Source: Clostridia bacterium | GTDB taxonomy: Bacteria; Bacillota; Clostridia; Oscillospirales; CAG-272 | Length of the DNA: 57,268 nucleotides | NCBI GenBank assembly: GCA_017503285.1 | Contig: JAFVTH010000012.1 | Coordinates: 1 to 57,268, forward strand | Direction of reading: 5' to 3' | Part shown: positions 35,985 to 45,246 of the stretch, one piece after another | Numbering within the stretch: the first letter of the stretch is position 1 | Layout of the letters: the number at the start of each line of letters is the position of its first letter | Made by a program: the position numbers and the translations under genes | The notes under the pieces: model-generated | What the model was told of the DNA's origin: nothing | The model's input: the letters and a program-made list of their open reading frames with translations, nothing else | Database searches by the model: none

Positions 35985-36758
35985 ATGGAAATCGGAGTAC
36001 AGCTTTATACATTAAGAGACAAGGCGCAGGACCTACAGGGTCTTAGCGAGTGCTTAAAGAGAGTTCGTGATATTGGCTACACCTGTGTTCAGCTTTCGGG
36101 TGTATGCTCCTACGAGGCTGACTGGATTAAGGAGCAGCTAAAGGCAAATGACCTAAGGTGCGTTCTTACCCACTATAACGGCGAGGAGATAAAGCACAAC
36201 ACCGAAAAGGCAGTTGAGTGGCATAAGTCCTTTGGCTGCAACTATATCGGTCTTGGCATTATTCCAACTGCCAAGAACTTTAAGGAAAACGGCATTACAA
36301 AAGAGGACATTGAGGAGTTTGTAAAGCAGTATAAAGCCCCTGCACAAAAAATGAAGGAGCTTGGCTCTAAGCTTTTCATACATAACCACCATTGGGAAAT
36401 GGGAAGAATTGACGGGGAGCTGATCCTAGACCTTATCACTAAGGATTTTGACCCTACGGAGCTTAGCATAACACTTGACACCTACTGGGTGCAGTATGGA
36501 GGCATGGACCCTGCCGAGCTTATAGGAAGGCTAAAGGGCAGAGCCGAGTGCGTGCATGCAAAGGACTTTGTTGTGGTCGGAAACGAGCAAAGAATGGCTG
36601 CTGTCGGACAGGGCAACCTTAACTTTGAAAGGATTGTAAGCTCCTGCTACGACGCAGGCACAGAATACCTGCTTGTGGAGCAGGACAACTGCTATGGAGA
36701 TTGCCCCTTTGAGTGTCTGAAGAAAAGCTATGATTATCTAAAGAGGATTGTAAAATGA
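35985..36758 (+). CDS. TIM-barrel sugar phosphate isomerase/epimerase
   Basis: This 257-aa protein has the same fold class as its upstream neighbour but is not close to it in sequence. 'MEIGVQLYTLRDKA' is the typical opening. 'KLFIHNHHWEMGRIDGE' and 'ITLDTYWVQYGG' carry the metal site, then 'CVHAKDFVVV'. It starts 2 bp after the upstream stop and overlaps the next start by 4 bp. It probably acts on a ketose or inosose-type substrate produced by the Gfo/Idh dehydrogenases. Confidence 0.85.
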   Translation: MEIGVQLYTLRDKAQDLQGLSECLKRVRDIGYTCVQLSGVCSYEADWIKEQLKANDLRCVLTHYNGEEIKHNTEKAVEWHKSFGCNYIGLGIIPTAKNFKENGITKEDIEEFVKQYKAPAQKMKELGSKLFIHNHHWEMGRIDGELILDLITKDFDPTELSITLDTYWVQYGGMDPAELIGRLKGRAECVHAKDFVVVGNEQRMAAVGQGNLNFERIVSSCYDAGTEYLLVEQDNCYGDCPFECLKKSYDYLKRIVK

Positions 36759-37885
36759 AAAAGGTAAGATTTGGTATACTTGGTGTAGGAAACATAGGTG
36801 GCATGCACTCAAAAAACATTCTTGACGGCAAGTGCCCGGAGGTGGAGCTTAGCGCAGTTTGCGACCTTAAAAGAGAAATTCTTGACGACTTTGTAAAGGA
36901 GCATCCACAGGCTGCTGTTTTCCAGGATGCAGAGACTATGATGGATAGCGGTCTTTGCGATGCGATTTTGGTTGCCGTGCCTCACTACGACCACCCAAAA
37001 TATGCAATTATGGCTATGGAAAAGGGCCTGCACGTGCTTGTTGAAAAGCCTGCCGGTGTTTACACAAAGCAGGTTTTGGAAATGAACGCTGTGGCAGATT
37101 TACATAATGTAAAGTTTGGTCTTATGATGAACCAGAGAACAAACTGCATCTATCGCAAAATGCGTGAAATTGTAAAAAGCGGAGAGATGGGACAGATTAA
37201 GAGAACCAGCTGGATTATTACCGACTGGTACCGTCCGGAGGCTTACTATAAATCCGGTGGCTGGAGAGCAACCTGGTCAGGCGAGGGCGGCGGCGTGCTT
37301 CTTAACCAATGCCCACACAACCTTGACCTTTGGCAATGGATTTGCGGTCTGCCAAGCAAGGTAGAGGCAAAGCTGCACTACGGCAAGTGGCACGACATTG
37401 AGGTTGAGGACGATGTTACCGCATACTGCGAGTATGAAAACGGTGCAACAGGTATTTTCGTTACCACAACAGGAGATTGCCCCGGTACAAATCGCTTTGA
37501 GATTACACTTGAAAAGGGTAAGCTTGTTTGCGAGGGCGGAAAGCTCCTTATGTGGAAGAGCGAAATTTCCGAGCCTGAATTTTCAAGAACAAACGAAAAG
37601 CCCTTTGGCTGGATGGAGTTTACCGAGAGCGAGGTAGAAACCGACGGTCAAAATCCACAGCACTGCGGCGTTATCAATGCATTTGCAGGCGCGATTTTAA
37701 GAGATGAGCCGATGGTGGCAGACGGCAGAGAGGGCATTTATGGTCTTACCCTTTCAAATGCAATGCACCTTTCATCCTGGCTCGGTAAGGAAATTGTGCT
37801 AAAGGACCTTGACCACGACCTGTTTTACAGCGAGCTTGAAAAGAGAATCAAGTCCTCACGTGGCAAAAAAGAGGTAAAGAGGTAA
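36755..37885 (+). CDS. Gfo/Idh/MocA-family oxidoreductase A
   Basis: This 376-aa NAD(P)-dependent sugar or polyol dehydrogenase has 'FGILGVGNIGGMHSKNI' (Rossmann GxGxxG), 'HVLVEKPAGVYTKQ' (catalytic Lys in EKP), 'GGGVLLNQCPHNLDLWQW' with the usual active-site His. It is a paralogue of the next gene: both share 'EKP.GVYTK' and 'W...GWRA/GSW.GEGGGVL.NQ.PHNLDLW'. It is coupled to the upstream isomerase by ATGA overlap. Confidence 0.92.
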   Translation: MKKVRFGILGVGNIGGMHSKNILDGKCPEVELSAVCDLKREILDDFVKEHPQAAVFQDAETMMDSGLCDAILVAVPHYDHPKYAIMAMEKGLHVLVEKPAGVYTKQVLEMNAVADLHNVKFGLMMNQRTNCIYRKMREIVKSGEMGQIKRTSWIITDWYRPEAYYKSGGWRATWSGEGGGVLLNQCPHNLDLWQWICGLPSKVEAKLHYGKWHDIEVEDDVTAYCEYENGATGIFVTTTGDCPGTNRFEITLEKGKLVCEGGKLLMWKSEISEPEFSRTNEKPFGWMEFTESEVETDGQNPQHCGVINAFAGAILRDEPMVADGREGIYGLTLSNAMHLSSWLGKEIVLKDLDHDLFYSELEKRIKSSRGKKEVKR

Positions 37886-37926
37886 AAAGAGTCAACATGG
37901 ACGACTCCTTCTAAGAGAGGTAAATT

Positions 37927-39039
37927 TTGGAGCTTAGAATTGGAATTATAGGCATAGGAAACATAGGCTCTGCCCATGCCGGCGCTATTTATAACGGACA
38001 GGTTAAGGGGGCTGTGCTTTCTGCCCTTTGCGACATAAGCGAAAAAAGGGTAAGAGAGCTTGAGAAAACCTACAAGGATGTGCCTATATACAAGGATTAC
38101 ATAAAGATGCTTGACAGCGGGCTTGTGAATGCGGTTATAATTGCAACCCCCCACTACCTACACCCGGAAATGGCTGAGGCAGCTATTGAAAGAGGAATAA
38201 ATACCCTTACAGAAAAGCCCGTAGGCGTTTACACCAAGGGCATTTTGCCCCTTTGCAAAAAAGCGGAGGAGAAGGGTGTTTTGTTTGCCATTATGCTAAA
38301 TCAAAGGACAAACAAGCTTTTTTCTGTCGCCAAGGAAATAATCGAGGACGGCAAAATAGGTAAAATCCTTTCATCCCATTATGAGGTTACAAACTGGTAT
38401 AGAACCGAGGAGTACTATCAGTCTGCCAACTGGCGTGGTAGCTGGAGGGGCGAGGGCGGCGGCGTGCTTATAAACCAAGCCCCCCACAATCTTGACCTTT
38501 GGTGCTGGCTTTGCGGTGTGCCAAAAAGAGTAAAATCGGTGTGCCGAGAGGGTGCTTACCACAATATAGAGGTTGAGGACGATGCTATAATTTACGCAGA
38601 ATACGAAAACGGGGCTAAGGGCACGTTTATTACCTCAACCGGTATAGAAAACGGAAAAAATCGCCTTGAAATTATAGGAGAAAAGGGAAAAATTCTTCTT
38701 GAAGGGGGAAGGCTGACCTTGTCCGAGGGGGAAGCAATTACCACCTACTTAGATGAGGAATATAACGGACACCTGAATATTTTGAATAATTTTGCATCTG
38801 CAATAAGGAAGGAAGCAGAGCTGATTTCCCCTGCTGTTTGTGGGCTTGACAGCCTTAGAGTTTCAAACGGCGCATACCTTTCATCCTGGAAGGGGGATTG
38901 GGTAGACCTGCCCTTAAACGAGGACGAATTTCTTTCTTATTTACAAAGGAAGATAGAAAACGGCAAGCAAATTTGCCTTGAGGGCAAGGATTCTGACACC
39001 TGTGGCACATACCTTAGCAGGTGGGGCACAAGCTGGTAA
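37927..39039 (+). CDS. Gfo/Idh/MocA-family oxidoreductase B
   Basis: This 370-aa dehydrogenase starts at TTG 37927 behind GAGAGG. It has 'IGIIGIGNIGSAHAGAI', 'NTLTEKPVGVYTK' and 'GGGVLINQAPHNLDLWCW'. It is clearly a tandem duplicate of the upstream gene that has diverged in its C-terminal half. Two dehydrogenases in a row with two isomerases suggest an oxidation, epimerisation and re-reduction route such as those for inositols or unusual sugars. The substrate is unknown. Confidence 0.9.
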   Translation: MELRIGIIGIGNIGSAHAGAIYNGQVKGAVLSALCDISEKRVRELEKTYKDVPIYKDYIKMLDSGLVNAVIIATPHYLHPEMAEAAIERGINTLTEKPVGVYTKGILPLCKKAEEKGVLFAIMLNQRTNKLFSVAKEIIEDGKIGKILSSHYEVTNWYRTEEYYQSANWRGSWRGEGGGVLINQAPHNLDLWCWLCGVPKRVKSVCREGAYHNIEVEDDAIIYAEYENGAKGTFITSTGIENGKNRLEIIGEKGKILLEGGRLTLSEGEAITTYLDEEYNGHLNILNNFASAIRKEAELISPAVCGLDSLRVSNGAYLSSWKGDWVDLPLNEDEFLSYLQRKIENGKQICLEGKDSDTCGTYLSRWGTSW

Positions 39040-39070
39040 AAACAAAAATTTTCAATACAAAAGTCGGACA

Positions 39071-39100
39071 AGGGCTCGGCGTCTATCGCACCGAGCTTTG
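39071..39100 (+). promoter_or_regulatory. Hairpin between oxidoreductase B and glycerate kinase
   Basis: Arms GCTCGG / CCGAGC with outer CAA/TTG pairs surround an 11-nt loop, just before the GGGGG ribosome site of the kinase. The T run is weak (TTTGTT), so it is more likely an mRNA processing or stability hairpin than a full terminator. Confidence 0.4.
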
Positions 39101-39115
39101 TTGAGGGGGTAAAAA

Positions 39116-40249
39116 ATGAAAGTTGTTGTGGCAATAGACTCCTTTAAGGGCTGTCTTTCCTCCTACGAGGCAGGCATGGCAATTAAAGAGGGCATTTTAG
39201 AATACGATAGCCAAATAGATACATATGTTTACCCTGTGGCAGACGGTGGCGAGGGCACGGTTGAGGCGCTTTTGTCACTAAAGGGCGCAAAAAATGTAAA
39301 GGCAAGGGTCAAGGACCTATTAGGCAGAGATATTACTTGCACCTATGCGGTTTTAGAGGACAAAACCGCAGTGATTGAAATGTCCTCGGCAGCGGGGCTG
39401 CCACTACTAAAAAAAGAGGAAAGAAATCCGGAAAGCACCTCTACCTACGGCGTGGGACAGCTTATTAAGCACGCAATAGAGGGAGGCAGCCGAGAGCTTA
39501 TTATAGGCATTGGCGGCAGTGGCACAAACGACGGTGGCACAGGCATGCTTACCGCCCTTGGGGTAAAATTTCTTGACAAAAGCGGCAAGGATATTCCTTG
39601 GGGCGCAGGTGGGCTTAGTCAGCTTGAGAAAATAGATATAAGCGGAATTTACCCCAAAATAAAGGAATGCAAAATCAGCGTTGCCTGCGATGTGAAAAAT
39701 CCGCTTTGCGGCAAGGACGGCGCAAGCTATGTTTACGGTCCGCAAAAGGGCGCAGACCCTCAAATGGTACAGCGACTTGATAGCTATCTGTACGCCTTTG
39801 GCACAAAAACAAGAGAAATAATAAAGGATGCAGACATAAATAAAGAGGGTGCAGGCGCTGCAGGTGGGCTTGGCTTTGGGCTTATGGCTTACCTTGGAGC
39901 AGAGCTGAAGGCAGGCGCACCCTTGGTGCTTGACAAGGTTGGGGCTGAGGAAAAAATAAAAGACTGTGACCTTGTTATAACAGGGGAGGGCAGGCTTGAC
40001 GGACAGTCCAAAAACGGAAAAACACCGGTGGGAGTGTCTAATATTGCCAAAAAATATAATAAATATGTTATAGCCTTGGCAGGGTCGCTTGGGGACGGGG
40101 CTGACACTCTTTCGCCATTTTTCGACAAATGCTATGGCATAAACGGACAGGTTTTCGACCTTAACGAGGCTATGAAGCCGGAAAACGCAAGGAAAAACCT
40201 AAAGAAAACAATAAAGGAAGCACTAAGTATACTTAGGAAAGAGGACTGA
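39116..40249 (+). CDS. Glycerate 2-kinase
   Basis: This 377-aa protein is a type I glycerate kinase (GarK/GlxK family), which makes phosphoglycerate from D-glycerate and ATP. 'VVVAIDSFKGCLSSYEAG' is the classic opening, 'YPVADGGEGTVEALL' and 'IGGSGTNDGGTGML' form the active site. 'DLVITGEGRLDGQS' lies late. Length matches the family. It suggests that this operon's pathway yields glycerate. Confidence 0.93.
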   Translation: MKVVVAIDSFKGCLSSYEAGMAIKEGILEYDSQIDTYVYPVADGGEGTVEALLSLKGAKNVKARVKDLLGRDITCTYAVLEDKTAVIEMSSAAGLPLLKKEERNPESTSTYGVGQLIKHAIEGGSRELIIGIGGSGTNDGGTGMLTALGVKFLDKSGKDIPWGAGGLSQLEKIDISGIYPKIKECKISVACDVKNPLCGKDGASYVYGPQKGADPQMVQRLDSYLYAFGTKTREIIKDADINKEGAGAAGGLGFGLMAYLGAELKAGAPLVLDKVGAEEKIKDCDLVITGEGRLDGQSKNGKTPVGVSNIAKKYNKYVIALAGSLGDGADTLSPFFDKCYGINGQVFDLNEAMKPENARKNLKKTIKEALSILRKED

Positions 40250-41125
40250 ATGCGTAACTTAATTTTAGGCACAGACTGGGGCGAGGATTGCGACGATTGC
40301 GTTGCAGTGCGCCTTTTGGCAAGAGCGCACAAAAGAGGAGAGATTAACCTTTTGGGCATAGAAATAAATACCTATGTGCCACAAAGCGGGCCATCTCTTT
40401 ACGCTTTTTTGAAAACCGAGGGCATTATGGTGCCAATCGGAGTTGACACAGGCTTTAAGCATAAGATAACGCACGTTACCTATCAAAAAATTTTAGCCCC
40501 TATGGCAGAGGGCAAGACAAACAAGGATTTTGAAACCTCGGTAAGGCTATATAGACGCTTGCTTGCAGAAGCAACCGAGCCTGTTGAGATTGTGGAAATA
40601 GGCTTTTTGGGTGCTGTTGCAAGGGCGCTGCACAGTATGCCGGACGATATTTCTCCAAAAACCGGTATGGAGCTTTTTTCTGAAAAGGTTAGCCGTGTTT
40701 GGGTTATGGGCGGCAAATGGGACGAGCAGGGTGGCAAGGAATATAACCTTTCTGCCTATGAGGAGGTTGCAACCGACGCATACAATTTTGTAAACTTCTG
40801 TCCTTGTCCTGTTACATATCTTGGCTGGGAGGTTGGGCACGACCTTATAACAGGGGACAACCTACCAAAGAGTGATATTTTGTTTGACCTTATAAAGGCG
40901 CACTCCGGTGGACCGGGCAGAGAAAGCTGGGACCCTATGCTTGTATATATGACAATTTTAGGCGATGAGGAAAAGGCAGGATACAAAACCGTAGCTTGTG
41001 ACTTTTCACTTGATAAGGACGGCAGAAACTACTTTACACCAAACGAAAACAGCCAAAGCCGATTTGTTGTAAAGAAATTTGACGACAGCTACTACAAGGA
41101 AATAATTAATAACGCAATTATATAA
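40250..41125 (+). CDS. Nucleoside-hydrolase-like protein
   Basis: This 291-aa protein opens 'NLILGTDWGEDCDDCVAVRL', a variant of the nucleoside hydrolase motif DTDxGxDDA that chelates calcium. 'VEIGFLGAVARAL' and 'VWVMGGKW' are the expected later blocks. The first Asp of the DTD motif is Gly here (GTDWGEDCDD), so the metal site or specificity may differ. It begins directly at the kinase stop, closing the six-gene unit. Confidence 0.78.
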   Translation: MRNLILGTDWGEDCDDCVAVRLLARAHKRGEINLLGIEINTYVPQSGPSLYAFLKTEGIMVPIGVDTGFKHKITHVTYQKILAPMAEGKTNKDFETSVRLYRRLLAEATEPVEIVEIGFLGAVARALHSMPDDISPKTGMELFSEKVSRVWVMGGKWDEQGGKEYNLSAYEEVATDAYNFVNFCPCPVTYLGWEVGHDLITGDNLPKSDILFDLIKAHSGGPGRESWDPMLVYMTILGDEEKAGYKTVACDFSLDKDGRNYFTPNENSQSRFVVKKFDDSYYKEIINNAII

Positions 41126-41130
41126 ATTAT

Positions 41131-41159
41131 TTGCAAAAAATGTCCTTTTGTGATAAAAT
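41131..41159 (+). promoter_or_regulatory. Promoter of dxs
   Basis: TTGCAA and TAAAAT are separated by 17 bp, in the short gap before dxs. Confidence 0.7.
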
Positions 41160-41188
41160 AACTTGAAATCTAAGAAAGGGGGAGAAAA

Positions 41189-43012
41189 ATGGAAAGCAGA
41201 CTTGAAAAAATCAAAAGCCTGAAGGTTTCGGAGCTTGGCAAGGCTTGTGGCGAGATAAGAGAAGAAATTATTGATGCCGTGTCTAAAAACGGCGGGCATT
41301 TGGCATCTAACCTTGGGGTTGTTGAGGCAAGCGTGGCTCTGCATTATGTATTTGACTCCCCTAAGGATAAGATTATATTCGACGTGGGGCATCAATGCTA
41401 CGCCCACAAGATTATAACAGGCAGAGAAAAGGAGCTTTCTACCCTGCGCCGGCTTGGGGGCCTTTCCGGCTTTACAAGCAGACAGGAAAGCGTGCACGAT
41501 ATATTTAACGAGGGACACAGCGGCGCATCTATCTCTGCTGCCCTTGGCATTGCTGAGGCAAATAGGCTAAAGGGGGACGACAGCTACACGATTGCTGTTA
41601 TTGGCGACGGCTCTGTTACCAACGGTATGGTTTACGAGGCGCTTAATAACTGCAACAACAATCAGCTAAGGCTTATAATTGTTATAAACGATAACGAAAT
41701 GTCCATCTCCAAAAACGTTGGCGGCATGCACAAGCACTTTTCAAAAATAAGAACAAGTAAAAAATACTTCGGTTTTAAGCACGGAGTTGAAAAGGGTCTT
41801 GTGGTTATCCCGCTTATAGGTAAGCCCCTTGCAAGATTTGTCAGATGGATAAAGAACGGCTTTAAGCGTATCTTTGTAAAGAAAAACATTTTTGAGGATT
41901 TGGGTCTTAGATACATAGGACCGGTAGACGGCAATAACGTTGCAAAAATGGTTGCCGTGCTAACCGAGGCAAAGCGCAAAAGAGGACCTGTGGTTGTACA
42001 TATGACAACCAAAAAGGGCTACGGCTACGGCCCTGCGCAGAAAAATCCGGAGCTTTATCACGCAACAGGACCCTTTGACAAGAAAAAGGGCAAAAGCCCA
42101 AGCGAGGAGGAAAGCTTTTCATCAGTTATGGGCAAGCACCTTTGTCAGCTTGGCAAGAAGGATGAGAAAATTTGCGCTGTAACTGCCGCCATGGGCGAGG
42201 GCACAGGGCTTTGCTACTTCCAAAGGGAGCTTCCAAAGAGGTTTTTCGATGTGGGCATTGCCGAGGAGCATGCAATAACATTTTCAGCAGGACTTAGCCA
42301 AAGCGGAATGAAGCCTGTTGTCAGCCTTTATTCCACCTTCGCGCAAAGGGTTTATGACCAGGTTTTGCACGACGTTGCAATTCAGCGCCTACCTTTTACA
42401 CTTTTGCTTGACAGGGCAGGGCTTGTGCCACAGGACGGCATAACCCACCAGGGCATTTTTGATGTTTCTATCTTTTCCTCAATTCCCGATATTAGGATTT
42501 ACTCTCCCGAAAAATACGAGGAGCTAAGGTGGTGTCTTGACACAGCCATAGAGGATAACTACCTTGATATTATAAGATATCCAAAGGGCAAGGAGCTTTG
42601 CTACGAGCCGGCTCTCAATATGTTAAGGGATAACGAGGATTTATTTGAATATTCCGAAAATATAGACACGTGTAAGGGTGTAATTATAACCTATGGCAGA
42701 GTAACCAAGGTGGCAAGCGACACAATAAAAGCACTTAAGGAGCAAAATATAGGACTTATAAAGCTTATAAGAATTTGCCCTATAAACCTTGAAAAAATAA
42801 AGGAGCTTACAAAAAACGCATCATGGGCTTACCTGCTTGAGGAAAGCTTTGAAAACGGTTGTGTTATGGAAAAAATCGGCTGTGGACTTGAAAACAAAAA
42901 AATCAAGCTGCACGCAGTCAAGGGCTTTATGGAGCACGGCACCACCGAGGAGCTTTATAACCTCTGCGGCTTCAATGTAGAAGCAATTACTAAAAATATA
43001 AAAAATCTATAA
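41189..43012 (+). CDS. dxs: 1-deoxy-D-xylulose-5-phosphate synthase
   Basis: This 607-aa thiamin-diphosphate enzyme makes DXP from pyruvate and glyceraldehyde 3-phosphate, the first step of the MEP isoprenoid pathway. 'FDVGHQCYAHKIITGR', the ThDP motif 'GDGSVTNGMVYEALNNCN', 'YIGPVDGN', 'AVTAAMGEGTG' and 'DRAGLVPQDGITHQGIFD' are all present. The segment of about 185-235 between halves has extra basic residues. Length is close to typical (about 620). Confidence 0.93.
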   Translation: MESRLEKIKSLKVSELGKACGEIREEIIDAVSKNGGHLASNLGVVEASVALHYVFDSPKDKIIFDVGHQCYAHKIITGREKELSTLRRLGGLSGFTSRQESVHDIFNEGHSGASISAALGIAEANRLKGDDSYTIAVIGDGSVTNGMVYEALNNCNNNQLRLIIVINDNEMSISKNVGGMHKHFSKIRTSKKYFGFKHGVEKGLVVIPLIGKPLARFVRWIKNGFKRIFVKKNIFEDLGLRYIGPVDGNNVAKMVAVLTEAKRKRGPVVVHMTTKKGYGYGPAQKNPELYHATGPFDKKKGKSPSEEESFSSVMGKHLCQLGKKDEKICAVTAAMGEGTGLCYFQRELPKRFFDVGIAEEHAITFSAGLSQSGMKPVVSLYSTFAQRVYDQVLHDVAIQRLPFTLLLDRAGLVPQDGITHQGIFDVSIFSSIPDIRIYSPEKYEELRWCLDTAIEDNYLDIIRYPKGKELCYEPALNMLRDNEDLFEYSENIDTCKGVIITYGRVTKVASDTIKALKEQNIGLIKLIRICPINLEKIKELTKNASWAYLLEESFENGCVMEKIGCGLENKKIKLHAVKGFMEHGTTEELYNLCGFNVEAITKNIKNL

Positions 43013-43050
43013 ATAAAAAGCATCTGCAAATTTTTGCAGATGCTTTTTTA
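43013..43050. terminator. Bidirectional terminator between dxs and the DYSDP-repeat gene
   Basis: Sixteen-bp arms (AAAAAGCATCTGCAAA / TTTGCAGATGCTTTTT) separate two convergent genes. Confidence 0.9.
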
Positions 43051-43053
43051 TAA

Positions 43054-44451
43054 TTAGTTGTTGGATGAAAAAGCAAACGACAGCCTGTTGTAATAGTCGT
43101 ATTGGTCAATTATTCGGATCGAAGATACACTTCCATCGTTATTAAGACCGATATAAATGTCATTTTCTCCATAAGAGCAATAAAACTCTTCGTAATATGG
43201 GTCATATTCAAAGCGGTTTACAATATCAACATAGTCAAGATATGGCACATATTCGTTTAATACGTCGGTAGCATCGCCAACAGCCATATAATCTCCGTCA
43301 TAGTAAAGGTAAACTATGTTTTCGGTTATCATGTACGAAACGCCGCTTTCGGTGATGTAAATTGTGCCGTCCTCGTCAATTTCAACCTCGTAAAGAGGAT
43401 TGCCGTAATAGTCGTATGCGCAAGCATAGGTGCTTGAAAAATCAAGATGCTCTGCTTTTAGCTCTGTAATTGGCTCGTCAGTGCTTCCGGAGCTATCTCC
43501 GCTATTGCCGGAATCATCTCCGTCGTCGCCTGTGCCGTCTCCACTACCACTATCCGGATCGGAATAATCCGGGTCAGAATAATCCGGGTCGGAGTAGTCG
43601 GGGTCGGAGTAATCTGGCTCCTCTTCCTCATATGGGAAAAACGCTGAGCCGGTGCCTGTGAATTCAAATTTTGATTGCGAGCCATACCAAAGGGTGTATT
43701 TGTCTCTGTATTCAAAATGTTGGAATTTGTTTGAATCCTCTTGATAAAGAAGAAGCGCTTTGTTTCCGCTAATTATACTTTCATATTCGGAGTGGGTGGA
43801 CTTCCAGTATTTGTCAACATAGATAAATAGGAACTCGTCAACATCTCCGTTCAAAGAAAATGTTGCAGTGCCATCTTGGTTAAAGGTTACATAGGAGTTT
43901 TGATTATAAGTATAAGTGGTATAGTAATCTCTTGGGTCATTTACCGCTTCTTCAAGATAAACTCGTTTCTCGGTCATAACGGTGTCAACAGCGTTATAAT
44001 AGAGCCCATCCTCGCAAACCCATATAACTATATAAGCTCCGTTGCCTAAGTTTTCGGAAACGAGGGCGGGACAATCTATGTAATCCTCTTTTGCAAAAAG
44101 CGTCTGTGCATCCTCTGCAGACAAGTATTTATAACCGATTTCGGTTACGGCGTCTTGATTTTTTAATCCGTTAGAGGAGCGAACAATCATTTTATCCTTG
44201 GTTAAGGAAAGGCTGTGAAGAATATAGTTGTTGATTCCGTAGTAATCTCCGTAAAGCTCGCTTGCGTCCATAGAAGCGGCGCTTTCGTATGTGAGAGGTC
44301 CTGCAAATAAATCATTAGGCAAAAGTCCCTCGCCAACTGCAAAGGCGCAAATTAAGGATGCTATTGCTATTGCAAGGATGAGAAGGAAGAATAAAGAAGC
44401 AATATCTTGACTCTTTTTGAAGCTTTTTTTGCTAAATGTTTTTTCTTTCAT
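43054..44451 (-). CDS. Membrane-anchored protein with DYSDP repeats
   Basis: This 465-aa protein has one N-terminal transmembrane segment (about 18-40), a large tyrosine- and acid-rich outer domain, and a linker with four tandem PDYSD repeats followed by Gly/Ser/Asp-rich sequence (about residues 275-320). The C-terminal part also contains many Tyr and Asp ('YVPYLDYVDIVNRFEYDPYY'). GGAGGA precedes the ATG. It follows the zinc-ribbon gene by 18 bp. Function is unknown; the layout suggests an exported, cell-bound protein. Confidence 0.7.
   Translation of the reverse strand: MKEKTFSKKSFKKSQDIASLFFLLILAIAIASLICAFAVGEGLLPNDLFAGPLTYESAASMDASELYGDYYGINNYILHSLSLTKDKMIVRSSNGLKNQDAVTEIGYKYLSAEDAQTLFAKEDYIDCPALVSENLGNGAYIVIWVCEDGLYYNAVDTVMTEKRVYLEEAVNDPRDYYTTYTYNQNSYVTFNQDGTATFSLNGDVDEFLFIYVDKYWKSTHSEYESIISGNKALLLYQEDSNKFQHFEYRDKYTLWYGSQSKFEFTGTGSAFFPYEEEEPDYSDPDYSDPDYSDPDYSDPDSGSGDGTGDDGDDSGNSGDSSGSTDEPITELKAEHLDFSSTYACAYDYYGNPLYEVEIDEDGTIYITESGVSYMITENIVYLYYDGDYMAVGDATDVLNEYVPYLDYVDIVNRFEYDPYYEEFYCSYGENDIYIGLNNDGSVSSIRIIDQYDYYNRLSFAFSSNN
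43556..43620. repeat. Four 15-bp tandem repeats encoding PDYSD
   Basis: Units such as TCGGAGTAGTCGGGG occur four times in frame within the 465-aa gene. Copy number could vary by slippage. Confidence 0.8.
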
Positions 44452-44469
44452 TGTAATTTCCTCCTCTTA

Positions 44470-45180
44470 TTAAAATTCCCTTACGTCAACACGGTTGTCC
44501 ACAATTCTTCCGGTGTCTTCGTATTCGGTAAGATTTCCGCCGGATTTTTTAACCCTTTCGGTAAGGGTTTCATAGCACTTAGGACATTCGTATGTGTCGA
44601 TATAAATGTGTGTATAGGTTATACGTGAGTGGTTTGAATACTCCTCGTATTTTTCGTTTGTGCCATCCCATGCTCTGTGATGAACTCTCTTTGTACCGCA
44701 TTCCGGGCAGATGTATCTTTCTCTGTAACGGATAACCTTCCACATGATAAATGCGGAAATGGCTTCAACAAGACCTGAAACCAAAAGAAGGATGTTACCT
44801 GTCTTATCTGTTCCATTAAGCGTGGTGATGAGGCAGAAAACAAACACACCTGCAAATAAAAGTGTAAAAATTGTTCCTATAATAATACCCGCCTTGGAGA
44901 CCTTTTTCTTTTTTGAGCCGTCGCTATCGTCATCATCATCGTAATCGCTGTATGGGCTTTCGTAAGGATGGGTGTAGGTGCCGTATGGGGACGGCTGTGC
45001 GCTTGGCTGAGGCGCTTGGCTTGGCAACGGCTGCTGATAAGCAGGCTCTTGGTGCGCGGGCGCAGGCTGAACAGGCGCGCTTTGCACAGGCTGTACCGGT
45101 ATAGTTGTTATAGCACTACCGCAGCCGTGGCAAAATTTTGCGTTTTCGGGAAGCTGTGTTCCACAATTTGAACAAAACAT
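44470..45180 (-). CDS. Zinc-ribbon membrane protein
   Basis: This 236-aa protein starts 'MFCSNCGTQLPENAKFCHGC', an N-terminal zinc ribbon. A Pro/Gln/Ala-rich linker follows, then an Asp-rich stretch and a pair of transmembrane helices (about residues 115-165). A second zinc ribbon ('ICPECGTKRVHHRAW' and a later CPKC) lies at the C-terminus. The start is set at ATG 45180 with GGAGAG upstream; the frame continuing to 45291 passes through a terminator-like hairpin and is not credible. Function is unknown. Confidence 0.78.
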   Translation of the reverse strand: MFCSNCGTQLPENAKFCHGCGSAITTIPVQPVQSAPVQPAPAHQEPAYQQPLPSQAPQPSAQPSPYGTYTHPYESPYSDYDDDDDSDGSKKKKVSKAGIIIGTIFTLLFAGVFVFCLITTLNGTDKTGNILLLVSGLVEAISAFIMWKVIRYRERYICPECGTKRVHHRAWDGTNEKYEEYSNHSRITYTHIYIDTYECPKCYETLTERVKKSGGNLTEYEDTGRIVDNRVDVREF

Positions 45181-45210
45181 TTGTGTCTCTCCTTTTAATA
45201 AAAATGTAGA

Positions 45211-45246
45211 AAATAAAAAGTGCGCCAACCGAGGTTGAGCGCACCG
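45211..45246 (-). terminator. Terminator of the 6S-like RNA
   Basis: On the minus strand, GTGCGCTCAAC pairs with GTTGGCGCAC (one bulge) around a CTCG loop and is followed by TTTTTATTTT. It lies 30 bp before the zinc-ribbon ATG. Confidence 0.85.

Noticed and set aside
43556..43620. Possible CRISPR-like array
   Set aside because: The four 15-bp units are in frame inside a coding sequence and have no spacers.
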